Positions 1 to 10,399 of a stretch of DNA of 64,000 bases are shown in pieces. This stretch comes from Macrolepiota albuminosa (Eukaryota > Basidiomycota > Agaricomycetes > Agaricales > Agaricaceae). Location: contig JAMWFC010000084.1 in NCBI GenBank assembly GCA_027475525.1, positions 608,258 to 672,257 of the forward strand, written 5' to 3'. Position 1 is the stretch's first letter. Every line of letters starts with the position of its first letter. Below the pieces are notes generated by a model, which did not search any database, was not told where the DNA came from, and was given only the letters and a program-made list of their open reading frames with translations. Made by a program: the position numbers and the translations under genes.

Positions 1-1149
1 ACATAGAAAACCACAGATCTTAGTGCTCAATTATAGGCGCTGGTTATCAGTCTGAACTACCACGACCAGGCCTTCAGCATATACCATTTATTGACCTTGG
101 AGCTCAATTATAGGCGCTGGTTATCAGTCTGAACTACCACGACCAGGCCTTCAGCATATACCATTTATTGACCTTGGAGGATTAGGAGACCAAGGACTCA
201 GGGCACTAGCATGACAGCAGGGACATGACTTTGACCAAACCCCGATCAGTTCCATAAAGGGGTTAGCATTAGGTGCTGCCATTGAACAAGGCACTTTAAT
301 CAGAAATCTAAAGAATTAGCTGCGACGGAACAGGATATACTCTAGCCCGACATTCTATTCATCAAAAATTGATAACTAGATTTAGCGCCGGCAGCAGAAC
401 TCACGGCGTCTGTCGAGAATTTTCTGATCATACCCCACCAAGGCCTGGCCAATCGGAATTACACTAAAAAGTGAGCAGACTCCTACAAAAGTTTAAGTCA
501 AGTTTGGAGTCGCCGTGGACAATGGGCTATAACGCCGTTGGTCACTGTTGCCCTATGCGTACTGGTCGCCGTTGACAGGTCGCTGTTAGCTACAACCACA
601 AGGAGAGGCGCTAATTGGTAGCGCCGCTAATGGACTCATTTTAAAAATATAATAGTGCATAGTATAAAAGATAGCTACTTTGGATGTACATAGCAACGAA
701 TCATAACCTCTTGAGCACCCAAGTTACCCTTAGCATTCAAATCGCGCTAGCTGGCTCAAACTTTGTCACTAAGTTGGGCGCTAGCCTCATTTATTCCGTC
801 TTTGTTGTTTACGGTGCCACCTATGGGCACACTACGCTGCGCTACTTGCTTTTTCTTCTATATCTTTGTGTAAACTATGACACTTACCATCTGCCAGGTA
901 GCATGCAAGGCGCTATCATCCAGCACGTTGTTTCATCACCTTTGCTCGAGCACACCAGGACTCTGTCAGGACTCCTCATAACTACGCATGCCAAGCACTG
1001 GAGACGGCGTTGTATTGCGTATACGTCCAGTGCACCCAACTACAGTTGGCGTCATCATTGTCAATTGATAATGCAGGGCCAGGAGAATCAAGCTTCTCCA
1101 GACCCAGGGCGGTGCAACGATCATAATTGAGGAGACTTCCTCAATCAAG
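1..1149. other. Non-coding 5' part of the gypsy element
   Basis: No gene is supported here. It holds a perfect 77-bp tandem duplication (25-178), a perfect hairpin with 7-bp arms GGCGCTA/TAGCGCC at 607-625, several other scattered GGCGCT/AGCGCC words, and a TATA-like AGTATAAAAG around 660-670. An open frame at 684-1130 has no family resemblance and is probably LTR or leader sequence. Confidence 0.5.
25..178. repeat. Perfect 77-bp tandem duplication, copy A
   Basis: Bases 25-101 are repeated without change at 102-178. Three other places in the window carry duplications of exactly the same length but unrelated sequence, which points to an assembly origin. Confidence 0.97.
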
Positions 1150-2141
1150 ATGGCACCACTAGACAGGATGCCCCTGGTAACAGCTGGAATGATGGCCCTA
1201 GGTTGACCCCTTGAGACGAGGGCAATTATGCCCACAGTCAAGGAGGCTCAGGACATCCACCACAGGGTGGATGAAGGAAGTCACTTCTCCAAGCTGCTGA
1301 TTTAGCGACTAGATCCCCGGGTCAGCGGGAGGCCATTCAAATGCATTGTGAAGCCATGCATGATTGCCTGCATTGAGTAGTCAATGATGCCCTGGGGGTA
1401 ACCTTGCGGTTACCAGATGGGGTGAAGCTGCGTAAAGCAGACAGTAGGCACATTCACGCCTACACAGGCACGTCCAAGTTCAGTGACTTGGAGGACTGGG
1501 CAATGGATGTATGCACCCATCTCGCAATGTGCTTATATGGCGGTGACCATATGGAACGAGAACAAATCTTTGTTCTACCCAAATTCTTGGCCAGAGAGGC
1601 CATGAGGTGGTTTCAACGTGCAATATTGCACATCAACCGGGTCCAGTATGAGTGGACATTCAAAGGAGTCCTCACAGGACTGTACAATTGATTCGTGCAC
1701 CCCTCGATGCTACAGGATGCGAGGCAGGACTTCCAGTCCACCAGGTACACCAAGAAGTTGAGAGTATAAGAGTTCTATGATACCCTTAACGACTATGCCC
1801 AGAATATGGCAGTATACTTAGACGGGTATACAATGCTTGAAACATTCTTGGATGGTATTCCAGCAGACATGTGCCGCTATCTGATACGTGAGGACGGACT
1901 GTTCCCAGAAGTCAACGATGTAGAAGAGTTTGTGGCATACGCCATTAGGTATGAGCAGTCCCTTAAGACTGCTAACCACTACAAGCATTGTAGTGGCCAC
2001 AAAGGAGGAAGCAGGCGATTGCTGCCTGCTCAGGCACCCTCATGGGGTCAGCATGTGGGGACCTTCTTGGCCAAAAAGGCTGACTTGGATCGTGATTGCA
2101 ACACGTGGTTTGTAGTATGCAGGACTCCTGCAGCAAATTGA
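1150..2141 (+). pseudogene. Gypsy gag (capsid region), multiply interrupted
   Basis: The frame from ATG 1150 reads as retrotransposon gag but is interrupted by stops, among them TGA at 1204-1206, 1689-1691 and 2139-2141. Blocks such as MLETFLDGIPADM and EEFVAYAIRYEQS are typical of the capsid region of agaricomycete gypsy elements (from memory of the family). Most of the stops would be explained by CGA to TGA or CAG/CAA to TAG/TAA changes. The interrupted frame runs on into the zinc-knuckle region. Confidence 0.8.
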
Positions 2142-2168
2142 GGGCGACCCTGCCCACAACCAGAGCGG

Positions 2169-3038
2169 GTGCCAGATGGAGAACATCCTAAACCAAGGCC
2201 AGATTTCAAGCTGGCCAACCCACCTGGTCAGGCAGGGACCTGCTTAGCATGTGGCCAGCCAGGCCACTACACTACCAACTGCCCCGCAAAGACAGGAGCC
2301 CCGAGAAAGGGGTATACACCCTGTGCCCACCTTCGAGCTGCACATACTGCAGCTGCAAGTGGGAGTGATGGAGACATCTCAGCTGAGTCTGAGGCTGAGC
2401 ACCCCACAAACAACCAAGAGCTCCCAGAGGAGGCTTTGGGCACCAAGCCTGAGAGTGTGGTCATGGAGGGGGAGGAGTACGTCATAGTTGATGTATACAA
2501 CAACATCTACAACAATGAGTACTACAGTTGCGACAGCGACTTGGAATGCCTAGCAGCAATGATGGATTGCCCATCCTCGAATAATCATGACAAGAATAAT
2601 GTGGTTCAGATGAAGAAGGTGACTCTTTGTCGAGCAGAGGGCACTTTGCAGCGCCCTACATTGAAGAGGGCAGATAAGAAGCGCCTGGTCTTGTATGTGG
2701 AGGTGAATGGCCACAAAGCTTGGATGTTATGGGATTCCGGGAGTACTACTTCTGGTATAACGCCCCAGTTTGCTCACATGTACGGAATTTCCATACAGGA
2801 GTTAGATATGCCATTGGCATTGCAATTGGGCATGGTAGAAAGCCACGCTATGGTGCAGTATGGGACGAATGTAACTGTCCAGACACTGGGCTCATGTAGC
2901 TGGGAATACATGGATGTAGCAAACTTTGATCGCTATAATATGATACTGGGAACGTCATTCATGCGGCGTAACAAAGTCATGCTAGACTTTGAACACTGTC
3001 AGGTGCTAGTAAATGGGAAAGTAATCCCAGCCGAATAG
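2169..3038 (+). pseudogene. Gypsy nucleocapsid zinc knuckle and aspartic protease
   Basis: An open stretch of 289 codons continues gag. It has a CCHC knuckle, CLACGQPGHYTTNC (C-x2-C-x4-H-x4-C), about 30 residues in, then an acidic linker. Near residue 190 comes a retropepsin-like active site, LWDSGSTTSGITPQFA, where the usual D-[ST]-G is DSG. The later segment MILGTSFMRRNKVMLDF fits the second half of a gypsy protease. It is bounded by stops on both sides, so it cannot be made as part of an intact Gag-Pol. Confidence 0.85.
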
Positions 3039-3125
3039 GCTACCACAGACAACACTGATAATTGCCTGCAACGTCACCGCACTATGGAGAAGCACAAGGA
3101 CTCTCCATGACTTGGTTGGCGCAAA

Positions 3126-3897
3126 GTGCCAACAGTGGAGGAGGTGGATGAGGAAGTACAGGCTATGCCTGGGCTGAGCTCAGACCACAATATGGTGATG
3201 ATGAGCAAGGAGGAATATCAAGCCTCCAAGACGAGAGACAAGCAAATACTTGCTCGTGACATTCAAGGCATAAAGCCTCCAGATAGACAGCAGCAAAAGG
3301 CAAAGAAGCCTGAGGACTCAGTGGATGTATGTCCGCCTACGTCCTCCCAAGTCAAGTTAGATGACTTGAGGGACAGCAATCGAGAGGCAAAAGCCTCATA
3401 CTGTGAGGACACACAGTCCTTATGGGAGCGACCAGCTCCCCTTCCTGAGTATGACTAGGCCTACAATCCTTGAATGCCACAGGAGTGGAACAAACTGGTG
3501 GCAGCCACATGTGCACAAAAAGCGCACCAGTGATGGATGACCATCACACCAGCGTATTGCCAGCCAGCTTTGGATGAAGTGTCCATAGCGTATTCACTCA
3601 TACGCAAAGGAACAAGCCTCATGGCTTGTAAGGCAGCAGTAGTGGATCCACTGCTGAGACTGTATATACCTGATGACAGTGTTAATTGGGTGCTCACAAT
3701 TTGTGAGCAATATGCACCGCAGCCTCAGCCATTATCAGAAATGGTGGAAGTACTTCCCCTGGTGTGTCCGAAGAGGAAACAGAAGGCAACAAGCCTTTGT
3801 GAGGAAGAGATACCTCGGTTGCATCAGCAATGGCAAGAGGAATTCGCTGATATGGTCAATGGGACCAAAGAAGAGCTCCTGCCTTGGTGGGAAGTGA
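3126..3897 (+). pseudogene. Gypsy protease-RT linker region
   Basis: Two broken open stretches (3126-3458 and 3537-3908) join protease and RT. They are rich in charged residues and Gln, and end in a segment (HQQWQEEFADMV) that resembles the sequence just upstream of gypsy RT domains. No catalytic motif lies here; this is only the connecting part of pol. Confidence 0.6.
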
Positions 3898-4685
3898 GTG
3901 AACTATGAGATTAATCTCATAGATGAGAGCAAGCAATACAAGTATCACTTGCTGCGCTGCCCACATGCACTCCAGGAGCAATTATGCAATAAAACTAATC
4001 GCTATTTGAATGCTCAGTGGTGGTTACCATGCACCACTGCTCAGGCTGCACCATTACTGTGCATCCCGAAGGATGGAACCCTTCGAACAGCTCTTGATGC
4101 GCGTCAGCACAATGACAATACTATAAAGGATGTAACTCCTTTACCAGACCAGGAGGTGATCTGGGAAGATGTGGCTCGGGCAAAGTATCACTCGAAGATT
4201 GACCTTACAGATGCTTATGAGCAGGTGTGCATTTGCACCAAAGACGTACCCAAGACCATATTTGCATCGATCATGGGCACGTTCATGAGCAACATAATGC
4301 AAATTGGAGACTGTAATGCTCCTGCAACCTTTCAGAGGCTAATGAGATCATGGGCACGTTCATGAGCAACATAATGCAAATTGGAGACTGTAATGCTCCT
4401 GCAACCTTTCAGAGGCTAATGACCTCTATTTTTCAAGACGTAATAGGATGTTTTATGCATGTCTACTTAGATGACATATTCATCTACTTGGATTCTATGG
4501 AGGAGCATGAGCAGCACCTCAGAGTCGTATTCGAACAACTATGCAAGTACAAGTTGTACTTGAAGTGGAAAAAGTGTGAGCTTTACGCTCAGAGTATAGA
4601 CTGCCTAAGGCATGTTATCGATGAGCGGGGTATACACCCCAATCAGGACAAGCTTGATTGCATTTGGGAGTGGCGCACACCATGA
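3898..4685 (+). pseudogene. Gypsy reverse transcriptase, split by a 77-bp duplication
   Basis: RT blocks are clear: KIDLTDAYEQV (first catalytic Asp region), then NAPATFQRLM, and the catalytic box as YLDDIF at about 4468-4485. A perfect 77-bp duplication (4269-4345 and 4346-4422) lies inside the domain. As 77 is not a multiple of three, it shifts the frame and ends the first part at 4365. Removing one copy would restore reading through this point. The second part ends at TGA 4683-4685, which may have been CGA. Confidence 0.9.
4269..4422. repeat. Perfect 77-bp tandem duplication, copy B (inside RT)
   Basis: Bases 4269-4345 are repeated exactly at 4346-4422. The duplication breaks the RT frame. 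Its length equals that of three other perfect duplications in the window. Confidence 0.97.
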
Positions 4686-4730
4686 AACTACAATGACATC
4701 CAACAATTTGTTGGCCTTGTCAACTACATA

Positions 4731-5426
4731 TTGAGCTTTTTGCCTGATGTCACTGCTTATACTGGGCCACTTATGGCCATGACGCAGAACAGGTCACCAT
4801 TCAATTGGAGGCCGCTGCACCAACAGTGCTTTGAGATGGTCAAACGGATCTGTACAAAGACTCCAGTTATTCAACCAATTGACTCTAGATGGGACAAGCC
4901 TATATGGCTCATTTGCGACACATCTAAGACAGGTGTCGGTGCCATGTATGGCCAGGGGAGTAGCTGGCAGATGTGCCGCCCAGCAGGGTTTATGTCGAAA
5001 AAGTTCACGACGGCCCAGCAAAACTATGCGGTGCATGAGCTGGAAACCCTGGCCATACTCGAGGCCCTCCTCAAGTGGGAGGATAAGCTGATGGGATATC
5101 CCATCCACATCATAACGGACTACAAGGCCCTTGAGTTCTTTAAAACTCAGGTGAACTTGTCGCCACGTCAGCGACGGTGGATAGACTACATGTTGAGATA
5201 CCAGTTCGACATCACCTATGTTAAAGGTGAGCTCAACAAAGTGGCAGACTGCTTGTCACGCTACTTTGAGAGTGATGTAGTTGGGGAGGCTCACGAGCCT
5301 CATGAGTATGTGCAGGCAGACTGCCGCATAGACCCTGATGGAGAGGACTTACCTCTCCACCGATACCAGGAGCTCAGGGAGCATGTCCTGGAAGTACGTG
5401 CTATGCGTGACGATGAACGGAGGTGA
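4731..5426 (+). pseudogene. Gypsy RNase H domain
   Basis: The frame begins with the end of the RT thumb (FNWRPLHQQCFEMVKR) and continues into a Ty3-type RNase H. WLICDTSKTGVGAM carries the first Asp, HELETLAILEAL the Glu, and HIITDYKALEFF the next Asp. It ends in the usual SRYFESD followed by an acidic tail. The closing TGA (5424-5426) is again compatible with a CGA origin. Catalytic residues look intact. Confidence 0.88.
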
Positions 5427-5474
5427 AGCACTCACCTCAGGGAGCAGCGTGAAGAGCGGGACATAGCTGCCTAG

Positions 5475-6602
5475 TTGCTCAAGGAGCATGAAGCTGTGGA
5501 CCCAGCGTCCACTGGGGAGCATGAGCGCCCCGATATACCCATTACGCTTGTGGAGATGCTCGAAGGCGAATTGCCTTCAGCCCAGCCCCCTAGCCTGGTC
5601 AGCAACGACTTCCAGAAGGAAGTGGTGCAGGACTATGGCAATGATTCTCTCCTTGCTGAGATACTCGCCAATCCTGACGACCATCCTCAGTTCAGGCATG
5701 AGCCTGGTGGACTGATCACGATGGAAAACTGTCAAGGAGTGGCAGTGGTTTGCCTTCCCCATATGCAAACTATTGTTATGCGAGTATTGGACCAGGCCCA
5801 TACACTGGTGGGGCACTTCGGTGCCGCACAAATGTTGGGATACATCCGTAGATGGTACTGGTGGCCACAGATGGCCCAAGAGGTTACCAAGTTCTGCGCA
5901 TCATGTGCAGCGTGTCAGAGGGCAAAGTTGCCCCCTGGAGCCCCTGCTAGGAAGTTACACCAGCTACCTGTGCCAGTAAAACCTTGGGACTCCATTGGAA
6001 TGGACTTTGTAGGTCTCTTTCCTGAGTCTAGAGAGTTCAATTACCTCTGGGTGGTGATATGCCGCATGATGAGCATGGTGCACCTGATCCCAGTGTGCAC
6101 TACATTGATGGTGAAGGAGCTGTCATGGATTTATCTCAGGAAGATTGTTAGGCTGCATGGGCTGCCTAGTACTATTGTGAGCAACCGTGACTCAAAGTTC
6201 ACATCTCAATGGTGGAGGGAACTCTACAAGCTGTTAAGAGCTAGGCTCTTTATGTCGACATCCTTCCATCCTCAAACAGATGGGCAGACTGAGCGGGCCA
6301 ACTGCAGTATTGGCCAGATCTTGAGAGCAGTTGTTCGCCCTAATCAACAAGACTGGGTGGACTGGTGTCCACTCACTGAGTTTGCAATTAACATGAGTAT
6401 CTCGGAGACAACAGGGTATGCACCCTTTGAGCTTAATGGAGGGTACTTGCCCTCCATGCTGCACAAAATTCATGTGGATGTGGTGGCCCACCGAGGAGTG
6501 GTCGAGTTCACCAGGCAGGCCCTGGAGAATATTGCGGCGGCGCATGACGCCATCATCAAGACACAAGTCTTTCAGGCAAAAAATGCCAATCACCGTAGGT
6601 GA
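5475..6602 (+). pseudogene. Gypsy integrase with an Asp to Asn change
   Basis: The N-terminal HHCC zinc domain is present (HTLVGHFGAAQM then CASCAACQRAK). The rve core follows: WDSIGMDFVG with the first Asp, then IVSNRDSKFTSQWW, then HPQTDGQTERAN with the catalytic Glu. Related elements normally read SDRDSKF; here the first Asp of that block is Asn (AAC for GAC). That is a G to A change at a CpG and likely inactivates the enzyme. The frame ends at TGA 6600-6602 before the integrase C-terminus. Confidence 0.88.
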
Positions 6603-6800
6603 ACAGACCTGCCAATATCAGTAGGAGCGTTGGTCTATCTGTCAATGCGTAACCTGAAACTTCCAAAGGGATGGGCTAGCAAACTCTGCCCAAAATGAGT
6701 AGGCCTGTACTGCGTGCTAGATGCAGAGCCAAGTACTTCCAACTATGTGTTAGAGCTGCCTCAGGCATTATAGGAACGACGCATCATTCCAAAGTTCCAC

Positions 6801-7091
6801 ATGTCGCTGTTGCGACTATACAGCGCGTCCGACAACGCACTATTCCCTAACAAGGCAACCTCAGGCCCCTATGACTTTGGAGCACGAGATGATGACAAGT
6901 GGTTTGTTGAGTGCATTATAGAGCACCGGTGGACTGAGCGGAATACGCTCGAGTTTGAGGTACGGTGGTCCCTTAGTGACACAACATGGGAGCCATACTC
7001 TCATTGCTCCAAGTTGGCGGCACTTGACCGTTATTTGGAGTTGAAGGGTGTTAAGTGCCCACATCAGTTAGGTAAGCATGCTGGTGCTTAA
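6801..7091 (+). pseudogene. Gypsy integrase C-terminus with chromodomain
   Basis: The segment FHMSLLRLY (end of integrase) is followed by a chromodomain: WFVECIIEHRWTERN, then LEFEVRWSLSDTTWEPYSH and a C-terminal helix LAALDRYLELKG. In chromoviruses this module directs insertion to marked chromatin. It follows the integrase after a stretch with in-frame stops (about 6603-6780). Confidence 0.85.
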
Positions 7092-7194
7092 TTTGATTGG
7101 CAGTGCTGATTGTGGCTTGGCTGAGTTGGTCAGCAACTATGGCTGAGACACGTCTAAAAATTTGAAATTTCTTTTTTCCCTTTCTTCCCTCAAC

Positions 7195-10100
7195 CATGGA
7201 CAACATGCCCGTGGACCAGAGTGAGCAGCAGCAGCAGCAGCAACAGTTTGAGCTTGCGCTGTCAGTCTTACTGTTGGCTGGAGGGGGGGGCAGATGGCTC
7301 CCCCACTGACCCAAAATGTGCCCCAGTGGGGACAATCGCAACAGGCTGTGGGCTTCCCACAGCAGCAGCAACAACCAGCGGCGGGCTACCCACCACAGCA
7401 GCTGGTGATCAGTGGCTATCTGCCACACCAACTCATGCAGGGCAACTTTATGCCCAAAAATGCACCTGTGGGCAGCTATCAGCCCCAACAACCAGTAGCG
7501 GGTGCTTATGCGCCACATCACGCTGAGGGCCAATCCCAGCAACACCAGTATGGGGGGCTTGTCAGCCCCCAAGTGACGTCAGGATGGAGGCAGCTTGCCC
7601 CTGTACTGGCAATGGGGCCACTGGGGGCACATCCTCTTTCTCAGTTTACTGCCCCGGTGCACTACCCTGGCATGGGTGGCATGCCCATAATGATGCCATA
7701 CCCCCCGGCTTGGATGGGGGCTTGGGGTGCAATGCCCCAGTATGACGCCTTGTACGAGGCGCTAGCCAAGGAAGGCAAGTCAGCTTCCCTGTCGACCACA
7801 GTACCAGTTGACAATCTAGAGGAATGCCAAGCATCCCTCAAGCAGGCCCCTGCAGCCATTGAGAGCACAAAGACTTTCAATACAGAACTAAGCATCAGTT
7901 CATTGGCCAATGCGCCAACAGAGAGCCTAGCCAGGCTCTCCTTGTTACAGCGGCTAGAGATGCCACACCAACCCGAGCCCAGCTCAGAAGAAGAGTCATG
8001 TCCTTGATGCGACAAAGAAAAAGCATGGGCAGTCGAGCCCAGTCTCAACCAGGACTTAGTTCTGGCTACTCTCCTCCAACGCCTGGGGGACAACAGGTAT
8101 GATGTACCCACAGAGTCGTCATTCCTCTGTGATGCAGAGGCAGTCGTCCTCATCAGCCGGATGATGGATCACATGGATCACATGTGTGCTCAGCACAAAC
8201 CTGATCTCCTTGCCATTTTGGCCGCTCATAAGTGGCAGACTACACCCCTGAGTCAGGACACCGACTCCAGCAAAAGGGTGCATCGGCAAGGAGTGGAGGA
8301 CGTGCCCTCCTGCTTGACTCAGTTGAGCATTGTCGTCTCCAGCCAGGAGGCCAGTCTAGGGCAGGACATCCTTCCCTATGAAGATGCCCCTGCTCCAGCC
8401 ACCCCCCGGCTCATCTAGCGCCTCACTAGTGGCACATCAGAGGTTGCATTTTCACGACCATTATCCATGGTATCCACCATGCACTCTGGGGAGCAGAGTT
8501 CCTGGGGCGGCAGCACACGCCCCACTGAGGCTAAGGCCTTGCAACCCCGAAAGGATCATCGGGGTAAGCAACTGGAAGGGCATGCATACGTCAATGTGCA
8601 CTTCTCCAAGGATGCCCCAGGAGCTAATATCCCCTTCTTACCCACAATACTGGTAGAGGGCCTACCAGCCCAACTCCTGCAGTGTGTGTGGGCAATGGAC
8701 CCACGTTCTGACACGTCTGTGCTGAAGAGGCTGCCATCCCTGCCCTCTGATGACAAATGGTATGAGGAGCCTGAAGAGGCTCAAATGGAATCTCCTGTGC
8801 CGCATGAGACGGCAGCACAATGCATGGCACGCAAATGGCGCAACAGCAATTGACGGGCCAAGATGGACTGTTGGGCACAAAATAGTGCCAAACAAGAAGC
8901 CGCCCTCCTTGAGGACAAAACCGGGCGCATCCCTGATGCGCTCGGTGTGGTGATTTATCGTGATCACACTATTGAGCGCCAAAACTCATTCTTTGGCGCA
9001 GAGTTATCCCCCCAGTTCTATTGGTCGCCAGTGACCAATACTATTTTTGTTGGGCAAGAAGCCTGTGCAGCCAGGGCCTTTGAGGCCAACAAAGAGGGCA
9101 ATGCCGCACATACGCCCCACAATAGTAAGGTGTCGGGTTCCCCTGCAGTCTTCAAGAGCTTTGCAGGCTCTATTCACTGGTAAACAACTAGTTTACGCCG
9201 ATTCATCAGCATCAGTTGGGCTACCTCCTGCTCAACGAATTCAAACGAGTGACTATGAATTGTCACCCCACAGCCCGAGACAGAACAATGTCTCAACTAC
9301 TCAATGAGATCCCGTACAAGACTATTGCGGTACCCTTTGCGAGTTTGGAGGAGCGAGAGAAAGTCCCGCAAATGATTGCCCCTTTGTGGATCTATCGCTG
9401 CAAGGAAAGTGGGAAACTGGCCTTTGTTGGCCTGACTCCCCCTAACCCAAAGCAGCCTTTTGCTTTGGACTACCTGGGCTCCTATGCCCTTCTTCATAGG
9501 TGTCCTGGGACGCCCAATGTGTGGACCGGTCTGGCCATGGACCATGCCATGCGTAATCACTGGTGCAGCCTCTTTGGGTTTACGCTCGTAGGCGCTATCA
9601 GCAAGAGCCATCCCTCCAAGTCCATGGTATACAAACACCTGGCTTATGTCTTTGCATGGCTGGGCCTCTATAAAGAGGCCATCACCGAATACGAGGCGGC
9701 TACGGGGCAATCCTTTGTGCCCCTCTCTACCGAGGACCCAAACTTTGAGGCTTGGGCAGTAGACATCCCGGAAGCTTCAGCTTCCGTCTTTACCACTTCA
9801 GATGCTTTACACGTCCTTCTTCACAATCAAAAATCCCGGTCAGCTGGGCTGACCATGCGTACACCTATGGGGTCACCTACTTAGCCCACATCTTCTTCAG
9901 TGACAGCCGGCTATACAACAAGGCGGCTGCCATTGACAACAAGAGGCTGCAATGCCTCAATCACTATGGGACCCCTCAGTCCCTTGCTTAGTGGGATGGG
10001 TGGTGTGAAGCTACCATTGGCGACCGCCAACGACTGATGCTCTAGCAGCAGGAGAGTCGTTGTGCGTTCAATGACATGTTCACCAAGAGGATGTATCTCC

Positions 10101-10399
10101 TCATTGGGCAAGATATACACACCCGAGAGATCTGGACGTGCCAGTACCCATCCGACACTGGGGATATTCCTGATCCCCACCCTCCTACTCTGGGGCCAAC
10201 TTTTGACCCCATGATTACACTGTCCCCACTACGGGACTTTGATGACTCCCTGCCTCTCGCAGGGCCATCAGGCACCACTCACAAGCCCGTACCCAAGAAT
10301 GACCTCCTCGATTATGATATGGACAACGCAACTGCCGATCCATTCCGGGAGCCTGGGAACTCTCCAATTGCCCCCGTTCCTGACTTACCGATGGCCTGA
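7195..10399 (+). pseudogene. 3' accessory ORF of the gypsy element, unknown function, degraded
   Basis: Open coding sequence continues for about 3.2 kb after the chromodomain. It starts at ATG 7195 with a Gln-rich segment. A frame change in a long G run (about 7281-7290) leads into a Pro/Gln/Gly-rich region to 8007. Further blocks lie at about 8161-8418, 8467-8853, 8863-9183, 9216-9884, 9752-9991 and 10076-10399, separated by stops or frame changes. The part at 9216-9884 looks globular (LGSYALLHRCPGTPNVWTGL, WLGLYKEAITEYEAATGQSF, a TPR-like helix pair). I recognise no domain. It could be an extra element-encoded protein or a captured host gene. Confidence 0.55.

Noticed and set aside
684..1130. 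148-codon open frame upstream of gag
   Set aside because: No family resemblance, and it lies in LTR/leader-like sequence of a decayed element; length alone is weak evidence.
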